From contig CANBPJ010000105.1 of NCBI GenBank assembly GCA_947371415.1, forward strand, positions 1 through 5,713: a stretch of DNA of 5,713 nt. The letters are read 5' to 3'. Of the stretch, positions 1-5,703 are shown piece by piece. The first letter of the stretch is position 1. Each line of letters starts with the position of its first letter. The stretch is from Burkholderiaceae bacterium (GTDB taxonomy: Bacteria; Pseudomonadota; Gammaproteobacteria; Burkholderiales; Burkholderiaceae). Below the pieces are notes generated by a model, which did not search any database, was not told the origin of the DNA, and was given only the letters and a program-made list of their open reading frames with translations. The translations under genes and the position numbers were made by a program.

Positions 1-213
1 GGCTGGTGCTGCTTGAGGCTGCTTGGCGGCCTCAGGACTCACTAGATTGGCCATCACTCGGGCATCGTCGGCATTATTCTCGTTATCTGGCTTCATGCCA
101 CTCTGAAACCCAATTAAGAAGAGTAGATGTAAGGCAATGACGATGCCGATGATAATCCGTTCGGTTTTATCGAAAGGCAGGCGTGCGCTCATTTGAGTTA
201 AGAAGGCACTCAT
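1..213 (-). CDS. TonB/TolA-like energy-transducer protein, N-terminal fragment (runs off the left edge)
   Basis: Reading the minus strand from the ATG at 213-211 gives 71 open codons to the window edge, beginning MSAFLTQMSARLPFDKTERI. A short basic cytoplasmic N-terminus (R11, K16, R19) is followed by one membrane segment at about residues 20-36, with a histidine at residue 29. A polar stretch then leads into the start of an Ala/Pro/Gln-rich region (residues 60-71). This matches the N-terminal layout of TonB and TolA: a signal anchor carrying a conserved membrane histidine, then a Pro/Ala-rich periplasmic spacer. The C-terminal domain that would settle the identity is outside the window. The ATG overlaps the murI stop as ATGA and no Shine-Dalgarno sequence is visible, so translation is probably coupled to murI. 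Met8 (ATG at 192-190) is an alternative start. TonB is favoured over TolA because no tol-pal genes are near. It could also be another single-pass protein. Confidence 0.6.
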   Translation of the reverse strand, partial: MSAFLTQMSARLPFDKTERIIIGIVIALHLLFLIGFQSGMKPDNENNADDARVMANLVSPEAAKQPQAAPA

Positions 214-1019
214 TTAAAGGTGCTCACTAACTGAGATTCAATGTGGTGAGCACTAAGATCGGATTGCATTAATTCTTGTGCCATTTGATGCAAGGTATCT
301 GCATCCTTACTGCTAATGAATTCAATGGAGCCGCACGTATCTTTATCCAGGTGCTTACCTTGTTCTTCTAATTTTCGCTTGAGTTGTCGTACTACCGCTT
401 CGCTGGTGTCAATTAAATTAATTGAATCGCCAAGCAACTTGCGAATGGCTTTTCTCAAAAAAGGGTAGTGCGTACATCCTAAAACCAGGGTATCGGCCCC
501 TGCATCCTGAATGGGCTCCAAATGTTCGGCGAGTAGCTCGAGTGTTTCTTCGCTATTGGCTTGGCCTGCTTCAATCAAGGGAACCAAACCAGCACCCGCT
601 TGTTTAATAAATAGACAATCAATCGGAAGTGTTGCCAGTAAGGCGTTGAACTTATCGCTTTTGAGCGTGGCCTCAGTTGCAAGAACGCCCACGACACCAT
701 TGCTTGATTGCATGGCTGCGGGCTTAATGCCCGGCTCCACGCCAATAATCGGAATGTGATGGAGTTCTGTGCGGATATGCGCGATCGCTTCGGCAGTGGC
801 TGTATTGCAGGCTACCATGATGGCATCGCAACCTTGTTCTGCCAGATACTGACAGAGTTCCATGCTGCGTGCGGCAATCCATTCACTAGATTTTTCTCCG
901 TAAGGAGCGTTGATAGAGTCAGCTAGATAAATATAGTCATGCTCCGGAAGCTGGCGCAGAGCCTCATCCAAAATGGATAAGCCTCCAACGCCAGAATCAA
1001 ATACTCCGATGAGTGCCAA
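210..1019 (-). CDS. murI: Glutamate racemase
   Basis: This cytoplasmic, cofactor-independent racemase converts L-glutamate to D-glutamate for peptidoglycan. The 269-residue length is normal for the family. Visible motifs are GVFDSGVGG at residues 5-13 (Asp8, Ser9), YLADSINAPYG at 31-41, VACNTATA at 69-76 with the first catalytic Cys71, GVEPGIKPA at 93-101, and LGCTHYP at 180-186 with the second catalytic Cys182 and His184. Both catalytic cysteines are intact. The start codon is TTG (plus-strand caa at 1017-1019). An in-frame stop lies at 1037-1035 with no ATG or GTG between, and the GVFDSGVGG motif begins only five residues in, so no later start is possible. No Shine-Dalgarno sequence is visible. 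The gene starts 41 bp after the fumarase stop, and its TGA overlaps the ATG of the TonB-like gene, suggesting one operon with coupled translation. Confidence 0.97.
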   Translation of the reverse strand: MALIGVFDSGVGGLSILDEALRQLPEHDYIYLADSINAPYGEKSSEWIAARSMELCQYLAEQGCDAIMVACNTATAEAIAHIRTELHHIPIIGVEPGIKPAAMQSSNGVVGVLATEATLKSDKFNALLATLPIDCLFIKQAGAGLVPLIEAGQANSEETLELLAEHLEPIQDAGADTLVLGCTHYPFLRKAIRKLLGDSINLIDTSEAVVRQLKRKLEEQGKHLDKDTCGSIEFISSKDADTLHQMAQELMQSDLSAHHIESQLVSTFK

Positions 1020-1060
1020 GTAAGAGTCGCTTAACTATATGTCGCTATTGAGCTTTTGCT

Positions 1061-2584
1061 TTAAGCAATCGTAACTGGAATGCCACCAATTTTTGCTTGC
1101 CATTCTTTTGGGCCAGTCTCATGCATAGAGATGCCTGCAGAACTCACGGCTACGGTAACTGGCATATCTTTGACATCGAATTCGTAGATAGCTTCCATAC
1201 CCAAGTCAGCAAAGCCAACCACTTTGGCCGTCTGAATTGCCTTGGAGACCAAGTAAGCAGCGCCACCCACAGCCATCAAGTACGCAGACTTATGCTTTTT
1301 GATGGCTTCAATTGCAGTAGGGCCACGTTCTGCTTTACCAATCATCGAGATCAAGCCCGTCTGAGCTAGCATCATTTCTGTGAATTTATCCATCCGAGTC
1401 GATGTGGTTGGGCCTGCTGGACCAACTGCTTCATTACCTACTGGATCTACTGGGCCAACGTAATAGATCACGCGATTCTTGAAGCTGACCGGCAACGCTT
1501 CACCTTTGGCAAGCATGTCTTGAATGCGTTTGTGCGCGGCATCACGGCCAGTCAAAATCTTGCCATTGAGAAGGAGTGTCTCTCCTTCTTTCCATCCGGC
1601 AACTTCTTCGGCGGTCAGGGTATCTAAGTTCACGCGCTTGGATTTTTTGGTATCCGGAGTCCAAGTGACATCTGGCCAGTCGGATAATGAAGGCGCCTCT
1701 AGCTTAGCTGGGCCATCACCATGAAGATGGAAGTGGACGTGGCGAGTAGCCGCGCAATTTGGAATCATAGCCACAGGTAAAGATGCTGCGTGAGTTGGGT
1801 AGTCCATGATCTTGATATCCAGAACAGTGGTTAAGCCACCAAGACCTTGGGCGCCGATACCGAGCTTATTCACTTTGTCGAAAATCTCTAAACGCAGTTC
1901 TTCAATGCGGTTTTGAGGGCCGCGAGCAATCAGCTCTTGAATATCTACAGGGCCCATCAAAGACTCTTTAGCCATCAGCATCGCTTTTTCTGGGGTTCCG
2001 CCAATACCGATACCCAAAATACCAGGAGGGCACCAGCCGGCACCCATGGTGGGAACAGTTTTAAGGACCCAGTCCACGATGGAGTCAGAGGGGTTGAGCA
2101 TCACCATCTTGGCTTTGTTCTCGGAGCCACCACCCTTGGCGGCGCAAATGACTTCAACATCATCGCCCGGAACGATTTCGTAATGAATCACAGCGGGGGT
2201 GTTATCACCCGTGTTTTTGCGTTTGCCTGCTGGATCAGTCAAAACTGAAGCGCGTAAGGGATTGTCTGGGTTCATGTAAGCCCGACGAACACCTTCATTC
2301 ACCATATCGGTAACGCTCATGGTGGCATCGCCCCACTGGACGTTCATACCGATTTTGAGAAAAACGACTGCAATGCCGGTGTCCTGACACATCGGGCGAT
2401 GACCCTCTGCGCACATGCGGCTGTTAGTCAGGATTTGGGCAATCGCATCCTTTGCAGCAGCACCTTGCTCTAGCTCATAAGCCTTACCCATAGCGGAGAT
2501 GAAGTCCTTTGGATGGTAGTAAGAGATGAACTGAAATGCATCGGCAACACTTTGAATGAGGTCGTTTTGTTTGATATTTGTCAT
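1061..2584 (-). CDS. fumA: Fumarate hydratase, class I ([4Fe-4S]-dependent)
   Basis: This enzyme catalyses the reversible hydration of fumarate to L-malate in the TCA cycle, in the cytoplasm. The 507 residues cover the whole family: an alpha-type domain at roughly 1-285 and a beta-type domain at roughly 295-507, fused in one chain. Three cysteines sit in the expected cluster-binding contexts: Cys66 in MCQDTGIAVV, Cys185 in GAGWCPPGILGIGIGG and Cys277 in PNCAATRHVHF. Asp68 in the CQDTG motif matches an active-site residue of this family. The beta domain carries GPAGPTTSTRMDKF (388-401), IGKAERGP (415-422) and VGGAAYL (439-445). It is not the heat-stable, iron-free FumC type. The ATG at 2584-2582 has no obvious Shine-Dalgarno sequence upstream. 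It is the first gene of the fum-murI-tonB-like series and is divergent from acs. The symbol follows E. coli class I usage; fumB would be an equally valid family name. Such enzymes are usually oxygen-sensitive. Confidence 0.96.
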   Translation of the reverse strand: MTNIKQNDLIQSVADAFQFISYYHPKDFISAMGKAYELEQGAAAKDAIAQILTNSRMCAEGHRPMCQDTGIAVVFLKIGMNVQWGDATMSVTDMVNEGVRRAYMNPDNPLRASVLTDPAGKRKNTGDNTPAVIHYEIVPGDDVEVICAAKGGGSENKAKMVMLNPSDSIVDWVLKTVPTMGAGWCPPGILGIGIGGTPEKAMLMAKESLMGPVDIQELIARGPQNRIEELRLEIFDKVNKLGIGAQGLGGLTTVLDIKIMDYPTHAASLPVAMIPNCAATRHVHFHLHGDGPAKLEAPSLSDWPDVTWTPDTKKSKRVNLDTLTAEEVAGWKEGETLLLNGKILTGRDAAHKRIQDMLAKGEALPVSFKNRVIYYVGPVDPVGNEAVGPAGPTTSTRMDKFTEMMLAQTGLISMIGKAERGPTAIEAIKKHKSAYLMAVGGAAYLVSKAIQTAKVVGFADLGMEAIYEFDVKDMPVTVAVSSAGISMHETGPKEWQAKIGGIPVTIA

Positions 2585-2616
2585 GGTTTAAAGGTCAATT
2601 AAGTAAGGTTTTTTCT

Positions 2617-2622
2617 ATTTTA
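2617..2622 (-). promoter_or_regulatory. Possible -10 box for the fumarase operon
   Basis: On the minus strand this reads TAAAAT, one mismatch from TATAAT. It would place transcription start about 25 nt ahead of the fumarase ATG. No good -35 box sits 16-18 bp upstream, so in AT-rich DNA this is only a candidate. Confidence 0.25.
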
Positions 2623-2734
2623 AGGGTTTGCCATAGAGCAAATCTAGCGTGTTTTCACTTATCTTGTTAGCTCTTAGGAATGCGTTTTCCTGATTCTGCG
2701 TTATTTTTGCGGAAAAGATGACTGATTATTGAAT

Positions 2735-2741
2735 AGAAGGG
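2735..2741 (+). promoter_or_regulatory. Ribosome binding site of acs
   Basis: AGAAGGG ends 9 nt before the ATG at 2751, an acceptable Shine-Dalgarno sequence and spacing that supports that start. An in-frame ATG at 2763 (Met5) is the alternative, with only a weak GGAA ahead of it. Confidence 0.6.
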
Positions 2742-2750
2742 CTGTGAAGC

Positions 2751-4724
2751 ATGGAACCATTAATGCAAGAAAACCGCGTTTTTAACCCACCTGCAGACTT
2801 TGTTAAGGGGGCAGCTATTCCAGGAATGGAAGCTTACAACAAGCTCTGCGCTGAAGCTGATAGAGATTACGATGGTTTCTGGGGGCGTCTTGCAAAAGAA
2901 AATATCTTCTGGAAAAAGCCTTTCACTAAAGTTCTTGATGAATCCAAAGCGCCTTTCTACAAATGGTTTGAAGATGGCACAACCAATGCTTCATATAACT
3001 GTTTAGATCGCCAAGTTGAAAAAGGCCTCGGCAGTAAGAATGCGATTATTTTTGAAGCAGACGATGGTTCTGTAACCAACGTTACTTATCAAGAGATGCT
3101 TGAGCGCGTTTGCAAAATGGCTAACGCCTTACGCAAAATGGGCATCAAGTCTGGTGACCGCGTCATTATTTATATGGCGATGACTATTGATGGCATCGTC
3201 GCGATGCAAGCCTGTGCCCGTATCGGTGCAATTCACTCTGTCGTGTTTGGTGGATTTTCTGCTCAAGCCCTGCGTGACCGTATCGTTGACGTAGGTGCAG
3301 TGGCAGTGATTACTGCTGATGGACAGTTCCGTGGCGGCAAATCTTTGCCCTTAAAAGCGATTTGTGATGAAGCCCTCTCGACTGGTGAGTGCGGCAATGT
3401 TAAACATGTCATCGTCAGCAAACGGACTGGTCTTGATGTCGCCATGACAGCAGGTCGTGATGTTTGGATGCATGACATCGTTGCTCATGAAGCCAATACT
3501 TGCGAGCCAGAGTGGGTAAGCGCTGAGCACCCACTGTTTATTCTGTACACATCGGGTTCAACAGGCAAGCCAAAGGGCGTACAACATTCAACTGGTGGGT
3601 ACCTCTTGTGGGCAATTCTCACAATGAAGTGGACCTTTGACATCAAGCCAAACGATGTGTTCTGGTGTACTGCTGACATCGGCTGGGTAACAGGGCACTC
3701 CTACATTACTTACGGTCCACTCGCAGTTGGCGCCACAGAGATCGTGTTTGAGGGCGTGCCAACTTATCCTAATGCGGGCCGTTTCTGGGACATGATTCAA
3801 AAACACAAGGCAACGATTTTTTACACTGCACCAACAGCCATTCGTTCGCTGATCAAAGCTTCTAGCAACGATGAAGCAGTCCATCCAAAGAGCTATGACT
3901 TGTCTTCATTGCGCCTCTTGGGTTCTGTCGGTGAGCCAATTAATCCAGAAGCATGGATGTGGTACTACGAGAATGTGGGTGGTTCACGCTGCCCAATTAC
4001 AGATACCTTCTGGCAAACAGAAACTGGTGGTCACATGATTTCACCATTGCCAGGCGCAACGCCCATGATTCCAGGTTCATGCACATTGCCGTTGCCGGGT
4101 ATTCAGGCGGCGATTGTGGATGAAGCTGGTGTGGACGTTCCAAATGGTCAAGGCGGCATCTTGGTTGTGAAGCGTCCATGGCCTTCAATGATTCGTACGA
4201 TTTGGAATGATCCTGACCGTTTCGTCAAGTCTTATTTCCCAGAAGAGCTGGGCGGCACTTTGTACTTAGCTGGTGACGGCGCTATTCGCAATAAAGATAC
4301 TGGCTACTTCACCATTACTGGTCGTATCGATGACGTATTAAACGTTTCCGGTCACCGTATGGGCACGATGGAAATTGAGTCTTGCCTGGTTGCCAACCCC
4401 CTAGTTGCTGAGGCCGCAGTGGTTGGTCGTCCTGACGAGCTGACTGGTGAAGCTATCTGCGTATTTGTAGTTCTGAAGAGTGGACGCCCAACAGGCGATG
4501 AAGCTAAGAGGCTTGCGACTGAGTTGCGCAACTGGGTGGGTAAGGAGATCGGCCCCATTGCTAAGCCTAAGGACGTACGTTTTGGTGATAACTTACCTAA
4601 AACGCGTTCCGGCAAGATCATGCGGCGCTTGCTTCGTGTGATTGCTAAAGGCGAAGAGGTCACTCAAGATACTTCAACACTCGAAAATCCGGCGATTTTG
4701 GACCAGCTTAAGGAGTCTGTCTAA
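2751..4724 (+). CDS. acs: Acetyl-CoA synthetase (AMP-forming acetate:CoA ligase)
   Basis: This enzyme activates acetate with ATP to acetyl-AMP and then forms acetyl-CoA, in the cytoplasm. At 657 residues it is full length for Acs (E. coli about 652). Adenylate-forming motifs appear in order: RGGK (194-197), the P-loop YTSGSTGKPKG (266-276), GEPINPEAW (394-402), DTFWQTETGG (418-427), the LAGDG region (507-511), the hinge TGRIDDVLNVSGHR (523-536), and PKTRSGKIMRR (616-626) with catalytic Lys622. Trp421 in DTFWQTETGG matches the tryptophan that closes the acyl pocket and selects acetate over longer acids, which argues for Acs rather than propionyl-CoA synthetase PrpE. Lys622 is the residue acetylated to switch off Acs in other bacteria, so similar control is possible. 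The gene is monocistronic on this strand apart from the tRNA gene 59 bp downstream; no terminator is visible between them. Confidence 0.97.
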   Translation: MEPLMQENRVFNPPADFVKGAAIPGMEAYNKLCAEADRDYDGFWGRLAKENIFWKKPFTKVLDESKAPFYKWFEDGTTNASYNCLDRQVEKGLGSKNAIIFEADDGSVTNVTYQEMLERVCKMANALRKMGIKSGDRVIIYMAMTIDGIVAMQACARIGAIHSVVFGGFSAQALRDRIVDVGAVAVITADGQFRGGKSLPLKAICDEALSTGECGNVKHVIVSKRTGLDVAMTAGRDVWMHDIVAHEANTCEPEWVSAEHPLFILYTSGSTGKPKGVQHSTGGYLLWAILTMKWTFDIKPNDVFWCTADIGWVTGHSYITYGPLAVGATEIVFEGVPTYPNAGRFWDMIQKHKATIFYTAPTAIRSLIKASSNDEAVHPKSYDLSSLRLLGSVGEPINPEAWMWYYENVGGSRCPITDTFWQTETGGHMISPLPGATPMIPGSCTLPLPGIQAAIVDEAGVDVPNGQGGILVVKRPWPSMIRTIWNDPDRFVKSYFPEELGGTLYLAGDGAIRNKDTGYFTITGRIDDVLNVSGHRMGTMEIESCLVANPLVAEAAVVGRPDELTGEAICVFVVLKSGRPTGDEAKRLATELRNWVGKEIGPIAKPKDVRFGDNLPKTRSGKIMRRLLRVIAKGEEVTQDTSTLENPAILDQLKESV

Positions 4725-4765
4725 GTAGCTAATTACGCTTTTAGAGGAAACCCTTTCAGCAAACG

Positions 4766-4771
4766 TATAAT
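4766..4771 (+). promoter_or_regulatory. -10 box of the tRNA-Ser promoter
   Basis: A perfect TATAAT ends 12 nt before the first base of the tRNA, which predicts a leader of about five nt. No good -35 box is visible: the closest is the TTTAGA sequence at 4740-4745, 20 bp away, which is too far. Confidence 0.65.
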
Positions 4772-4783
4772 CAATGGCTGTAC

Positions 4784-4874
4784 GGAAGGGTGGATGAGCG
4801 GTTTAAGTCACACGCCTGGAAAGCGTGCGTAGGTTTATAGCCTACCGCGGGTTCGAATCCCGCCTCTTCCGCCA
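4784..4874 (+). tRNA. tRNA-Ser, anticodon GGA, with encoded CCA
   Basis: The full cloverleaf can be folded by eye. The acceptor stem is GGAAGGG (4784-4790) with CTCTTCC (4864-4870), containing one G-U pair. The short D stem is GAT/GTC (4793-4795, 4807-4809). The anticodon stem CACGC/GCGTG (4811-4815, 4823-4827) encloses loop CTGGAAA, placing anticodon GGA at 4818-4820. The long variable arm GTAGG/CCTAC (4829-4833, 4841-4845) is the class II hallmark. The T stem GCGGG/CCCGC (4847-4851, 4859-4863) carries loop TTCGAAT. The discriminator is G4871, followed by a genomically encoded CCA (4872-4874). The long variable arm, G discriminator and GGA anticodon together identify a serine tRNA reading UCC and UCU. 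It has its own TATAAT box and terminator but could also be transcribed from acs. Confidence 0.98.
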
Positions 4875-4882
4875 GTAGTTTG

Positions 4883-4905
4883 AAACCACCTTCGGGTGGT
4901 TTTTT
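4883..4905 (+). terminator. Rho-independent terminator after tRNA-Ser
   Basis: AAACCACC (4883-4890) pairs perfectly with GGTGGTTT (4895-4902) around a TTCG loop, the very stable C(UUCG)G tetraloop. A T run extends through 4905. It begins 9 nt after the tRNA and would also end any transcript reading through from acs. Confidence 0.93.
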
Positions 4906-4966
4906 CATGGGTTTTTGCCTATTTTGGGCTAATTTTGGCTTAAAACTTTAACTCGTTAAGACCCAC

Positions 4967-4999
4967 AACCCCCTGTTTTTAATCAAAAAATGGGGTTTT
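4967..4999. repeat. Imperfect inverted repeat in the tRNA-phasin gap
   Basis: AACCCCC (4967-4973) and GGGGTTTT (4992-4999) are complementary, with an inner TTTTT/AAAAA pairing (4976-4980, 4985-4990) and a mismatched TG/T junction around an AATC loop. T-rich sequence follows to about 5010. It could be a weak second terminator or simply an AT-rich palindrome; the bulge and the strong terminator just upstream lower its likelihood of being one. Confidence 0.35.
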
Positions 5000-5011
5000 C
5001 TATATTTTTGT

Positions 5012-5076
5012 TGCATTGCCGCAAATAATTCTTGCAGTGCAATAAAAAACTTTTTACAATGGTGCATCGCAATAAA
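5012..5076. promoter_or_regulatory. Candidate repressor operator: repeated TGCA-NN-GCAATAAA around the phasin promoter
   Basis: TGCAGTGCAATAAA (5033-5046) and TGCATCGCAATAAA (5063-5076) match at 12 of 14 bases and lie exactly 30 bp apart, about three helical turns. One covers the -35 box and spacer, and the other covers the predicted transcription start. A degenerate third copy with a 3-bp insertion begins at 5012 (TGCATT, GC, CGC, AAATAA). The first also forms the palindrome TTGCA-G-TGCAA (5032-5042). Phasin genes in other bacteria are repressed by PhaR, which binds TGC/GCA-type motifs over the promoter. This makes PhaR a reasonable candidate, by inference only. Confidence 0.45.
5032..5060 (+). 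promoter_or_regulatory. Sigma-70 promoter of the phasin gene
   Basis: TTGCAG (5032-5037) and TACAAT (5055-5060) are separated by the ideal 17 bp; they match the consensus at 4 and 5 of 6 positions. Transcription should start near 5067, giving an untranslated leader of about 41 nt. This is the best promoter in the window, fitting a highly expressed granule protein. Confidence 0.8.
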
Positions 5077-5095
5077 TTTTACCCACTTAAAAAGT

Positions 5096-5100
5096 AAGGA
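5096..5100 (+). promoter_or_regulatory. Ribosome binding site of the phasin gene
   Basis: AAGGA lies 7 nt before the ATG at 5108, a strong and well-spaced Shine-Dalgarno sequence that fixes the start. Confidence 0.85.
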
Positions 5101-5107
5101 AAACACC

Positions 5108-5680
5108 ATGTTCCAGAATCAATTAAATGACCAACTCTCACAAGTGCAAACTAAAGCTGTTGAAAACGCAAAGTTTTTGGCCCAAGTTGCGGTTGAAAGT
5201 GCGCAAGAATTAGCTGAAATCAACCAAGCTGCTGCTAAAGATGCTTTGGTAGCCGCTCAAGAAGCTAGCGCTCAATTGTTGGCAATCAAAGACCCACAGC
5301 AATTGACTAAATTAGCTCAGCCAGAAGCTGCTCAAGAAGTTGCTAAATATGCCGCCGCTTACCAAGCTAAAGTAAACAAAGTTGTACGTCACGGTAACAA
5401 GGAAGTTACTCAAGTGCTTGAGGCTTCTATTGATGACACACGTGCTGAAATGGTGAAGTTTGTAAAAGAAGCTACTAAGACGGCTCCTGCTGGTTCTGAG
5501 GCATTTGTATCTGCATTCAAGACTGCATTCGAAACTTCACTCCAACAATTTGATCAAGTGCGCGCTACAGCAACCGATGCTTTCGCAAACTTTGAGAAGA
5601 GTGTTGATGCTGCATTGGCAAACATGCAAGGCCAATACGCGGTTGCTAAGCCAGCTGCAAAAAGCCGTAAAGCTGCTTAA
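5108..5680 (+). CDS. Phasin family protein (polyhydroxyalkanoate granule-associated)
   Basis: Phasins are small amphipathic proteins that coat polyhydroxyalkanoate granules in the cytoplasm and control their size and number. This 190-residue product is close to the length of the main Cupriavidus phasin PhaP1 (about 190). It is almost entirely predicted helix, rich in Ala, Gln, Glu and Lys, with no cysteine, signal peptide or membrane segment. Phasin-like landmarks are the N-terminal helix with an early FLAQVAVESAQELAEIN stretch (23-39), a DPQQLTKLAQPEAAQEVAKYA segment (62-82, typically written D-P in the family), and a FEKSVDAALANM helix near the C-terminus (162-173). The Ala/Lys tail ends in KSRKAA. 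The gene stands alone behind a strong promoter and strong ribosome site, consistent with abundant product. No polymer synthase gene (phaC) is in the window, so the PHA role rests on the family assignment. The symbol phaP is likely but not asserted. Confidence 0.9.
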   Translation: MFQNQLNDQLSQVQTKAVENAKFLAQVAVESAQELAEINQAAAKDALVAAQEASAQLLAIKDPQQLTKLAQPEAAQEVAKYAAAYQAKVNKVVRHGNKEVTQVLEASIDDTRAEMVKFVKEATKTAPAGSEAFVSAFKTAFETSLQQFDQVRATATDAFANFEKSVDAALANMQGQYAVAKPAAKSRKAA

Positions 5681-5703
5681 TTAGCCTTCACCGCTTTACA
5701 TGA

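Larger units (their letters stand above)
2585..2750. promoter_or_regulatory. Divergent intergenic region between fumarase and acs
   Basis: These 166 bp must hold the start signals for both the minus-strand fumarase operon and plus-strand acs. It is AT-rich, with no ORF and no terminator-like hairpin. A 5-bp inverted repeat with a 6-bp spacer (AGGAA at 2676-2680, TTCCT at 2687-2691) lies near its centre and could be a regulator site, though arms this short also occur by chance. I could not find a convincing -35/-10 pair for acs. Any regulator bound here could affect acetate activation and fumarase together. Confidence 0.6.

Noticed and set aside
213..225. Similar ACCTTTAAA sequence just before the starts of fumarase and the TonB-like gene
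   Set aside because: In the second case the bases are the last codons of murI and neither copy resembles a ribosome site, so this is probably chance.
1913..2248. 111-codon open frame on the plus strand inside the fumarase gene
   Set aside because: It is antisense to a well-recognised enzyme with all motifs intact; its translation shows no family features and it has no ribosome site.
2610..2634. TGGC on the minus strand as a possible sigma-54 -24 element for fumarase
   Set aside because: The matching GC of the -12 element is missing; the sequence at that spacing is TTAAAA.
3588..3884. 98-codon open frame on the minus strand inside acs
   Set aside because: It is a shadow of the Acs frame, with no start signal and no recognisable motif.
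4352..4663. 103-codon open frame on the minus strand inside acs
   Set aside because: It lies opposite the conserved hinge and catalytic lysine region of Acs, and its Ser/Thr/Arg-rich translation is typical of antisense frames.
4784..4874. tRNA gene as an integration site for a genomic island
   Set aside because: No integrase, no duplicated tRNA 3' end and no mobile genes are seen on either side; the flanks look like core genome.
4921..4942. Tandem 11-mers ATTTTGGGCTA and ATTTTGGCTTA
   Set aside because: Only two imperfect copies (9 of 11) in AT-rich spacer DNA; not enough to call a repeat element.
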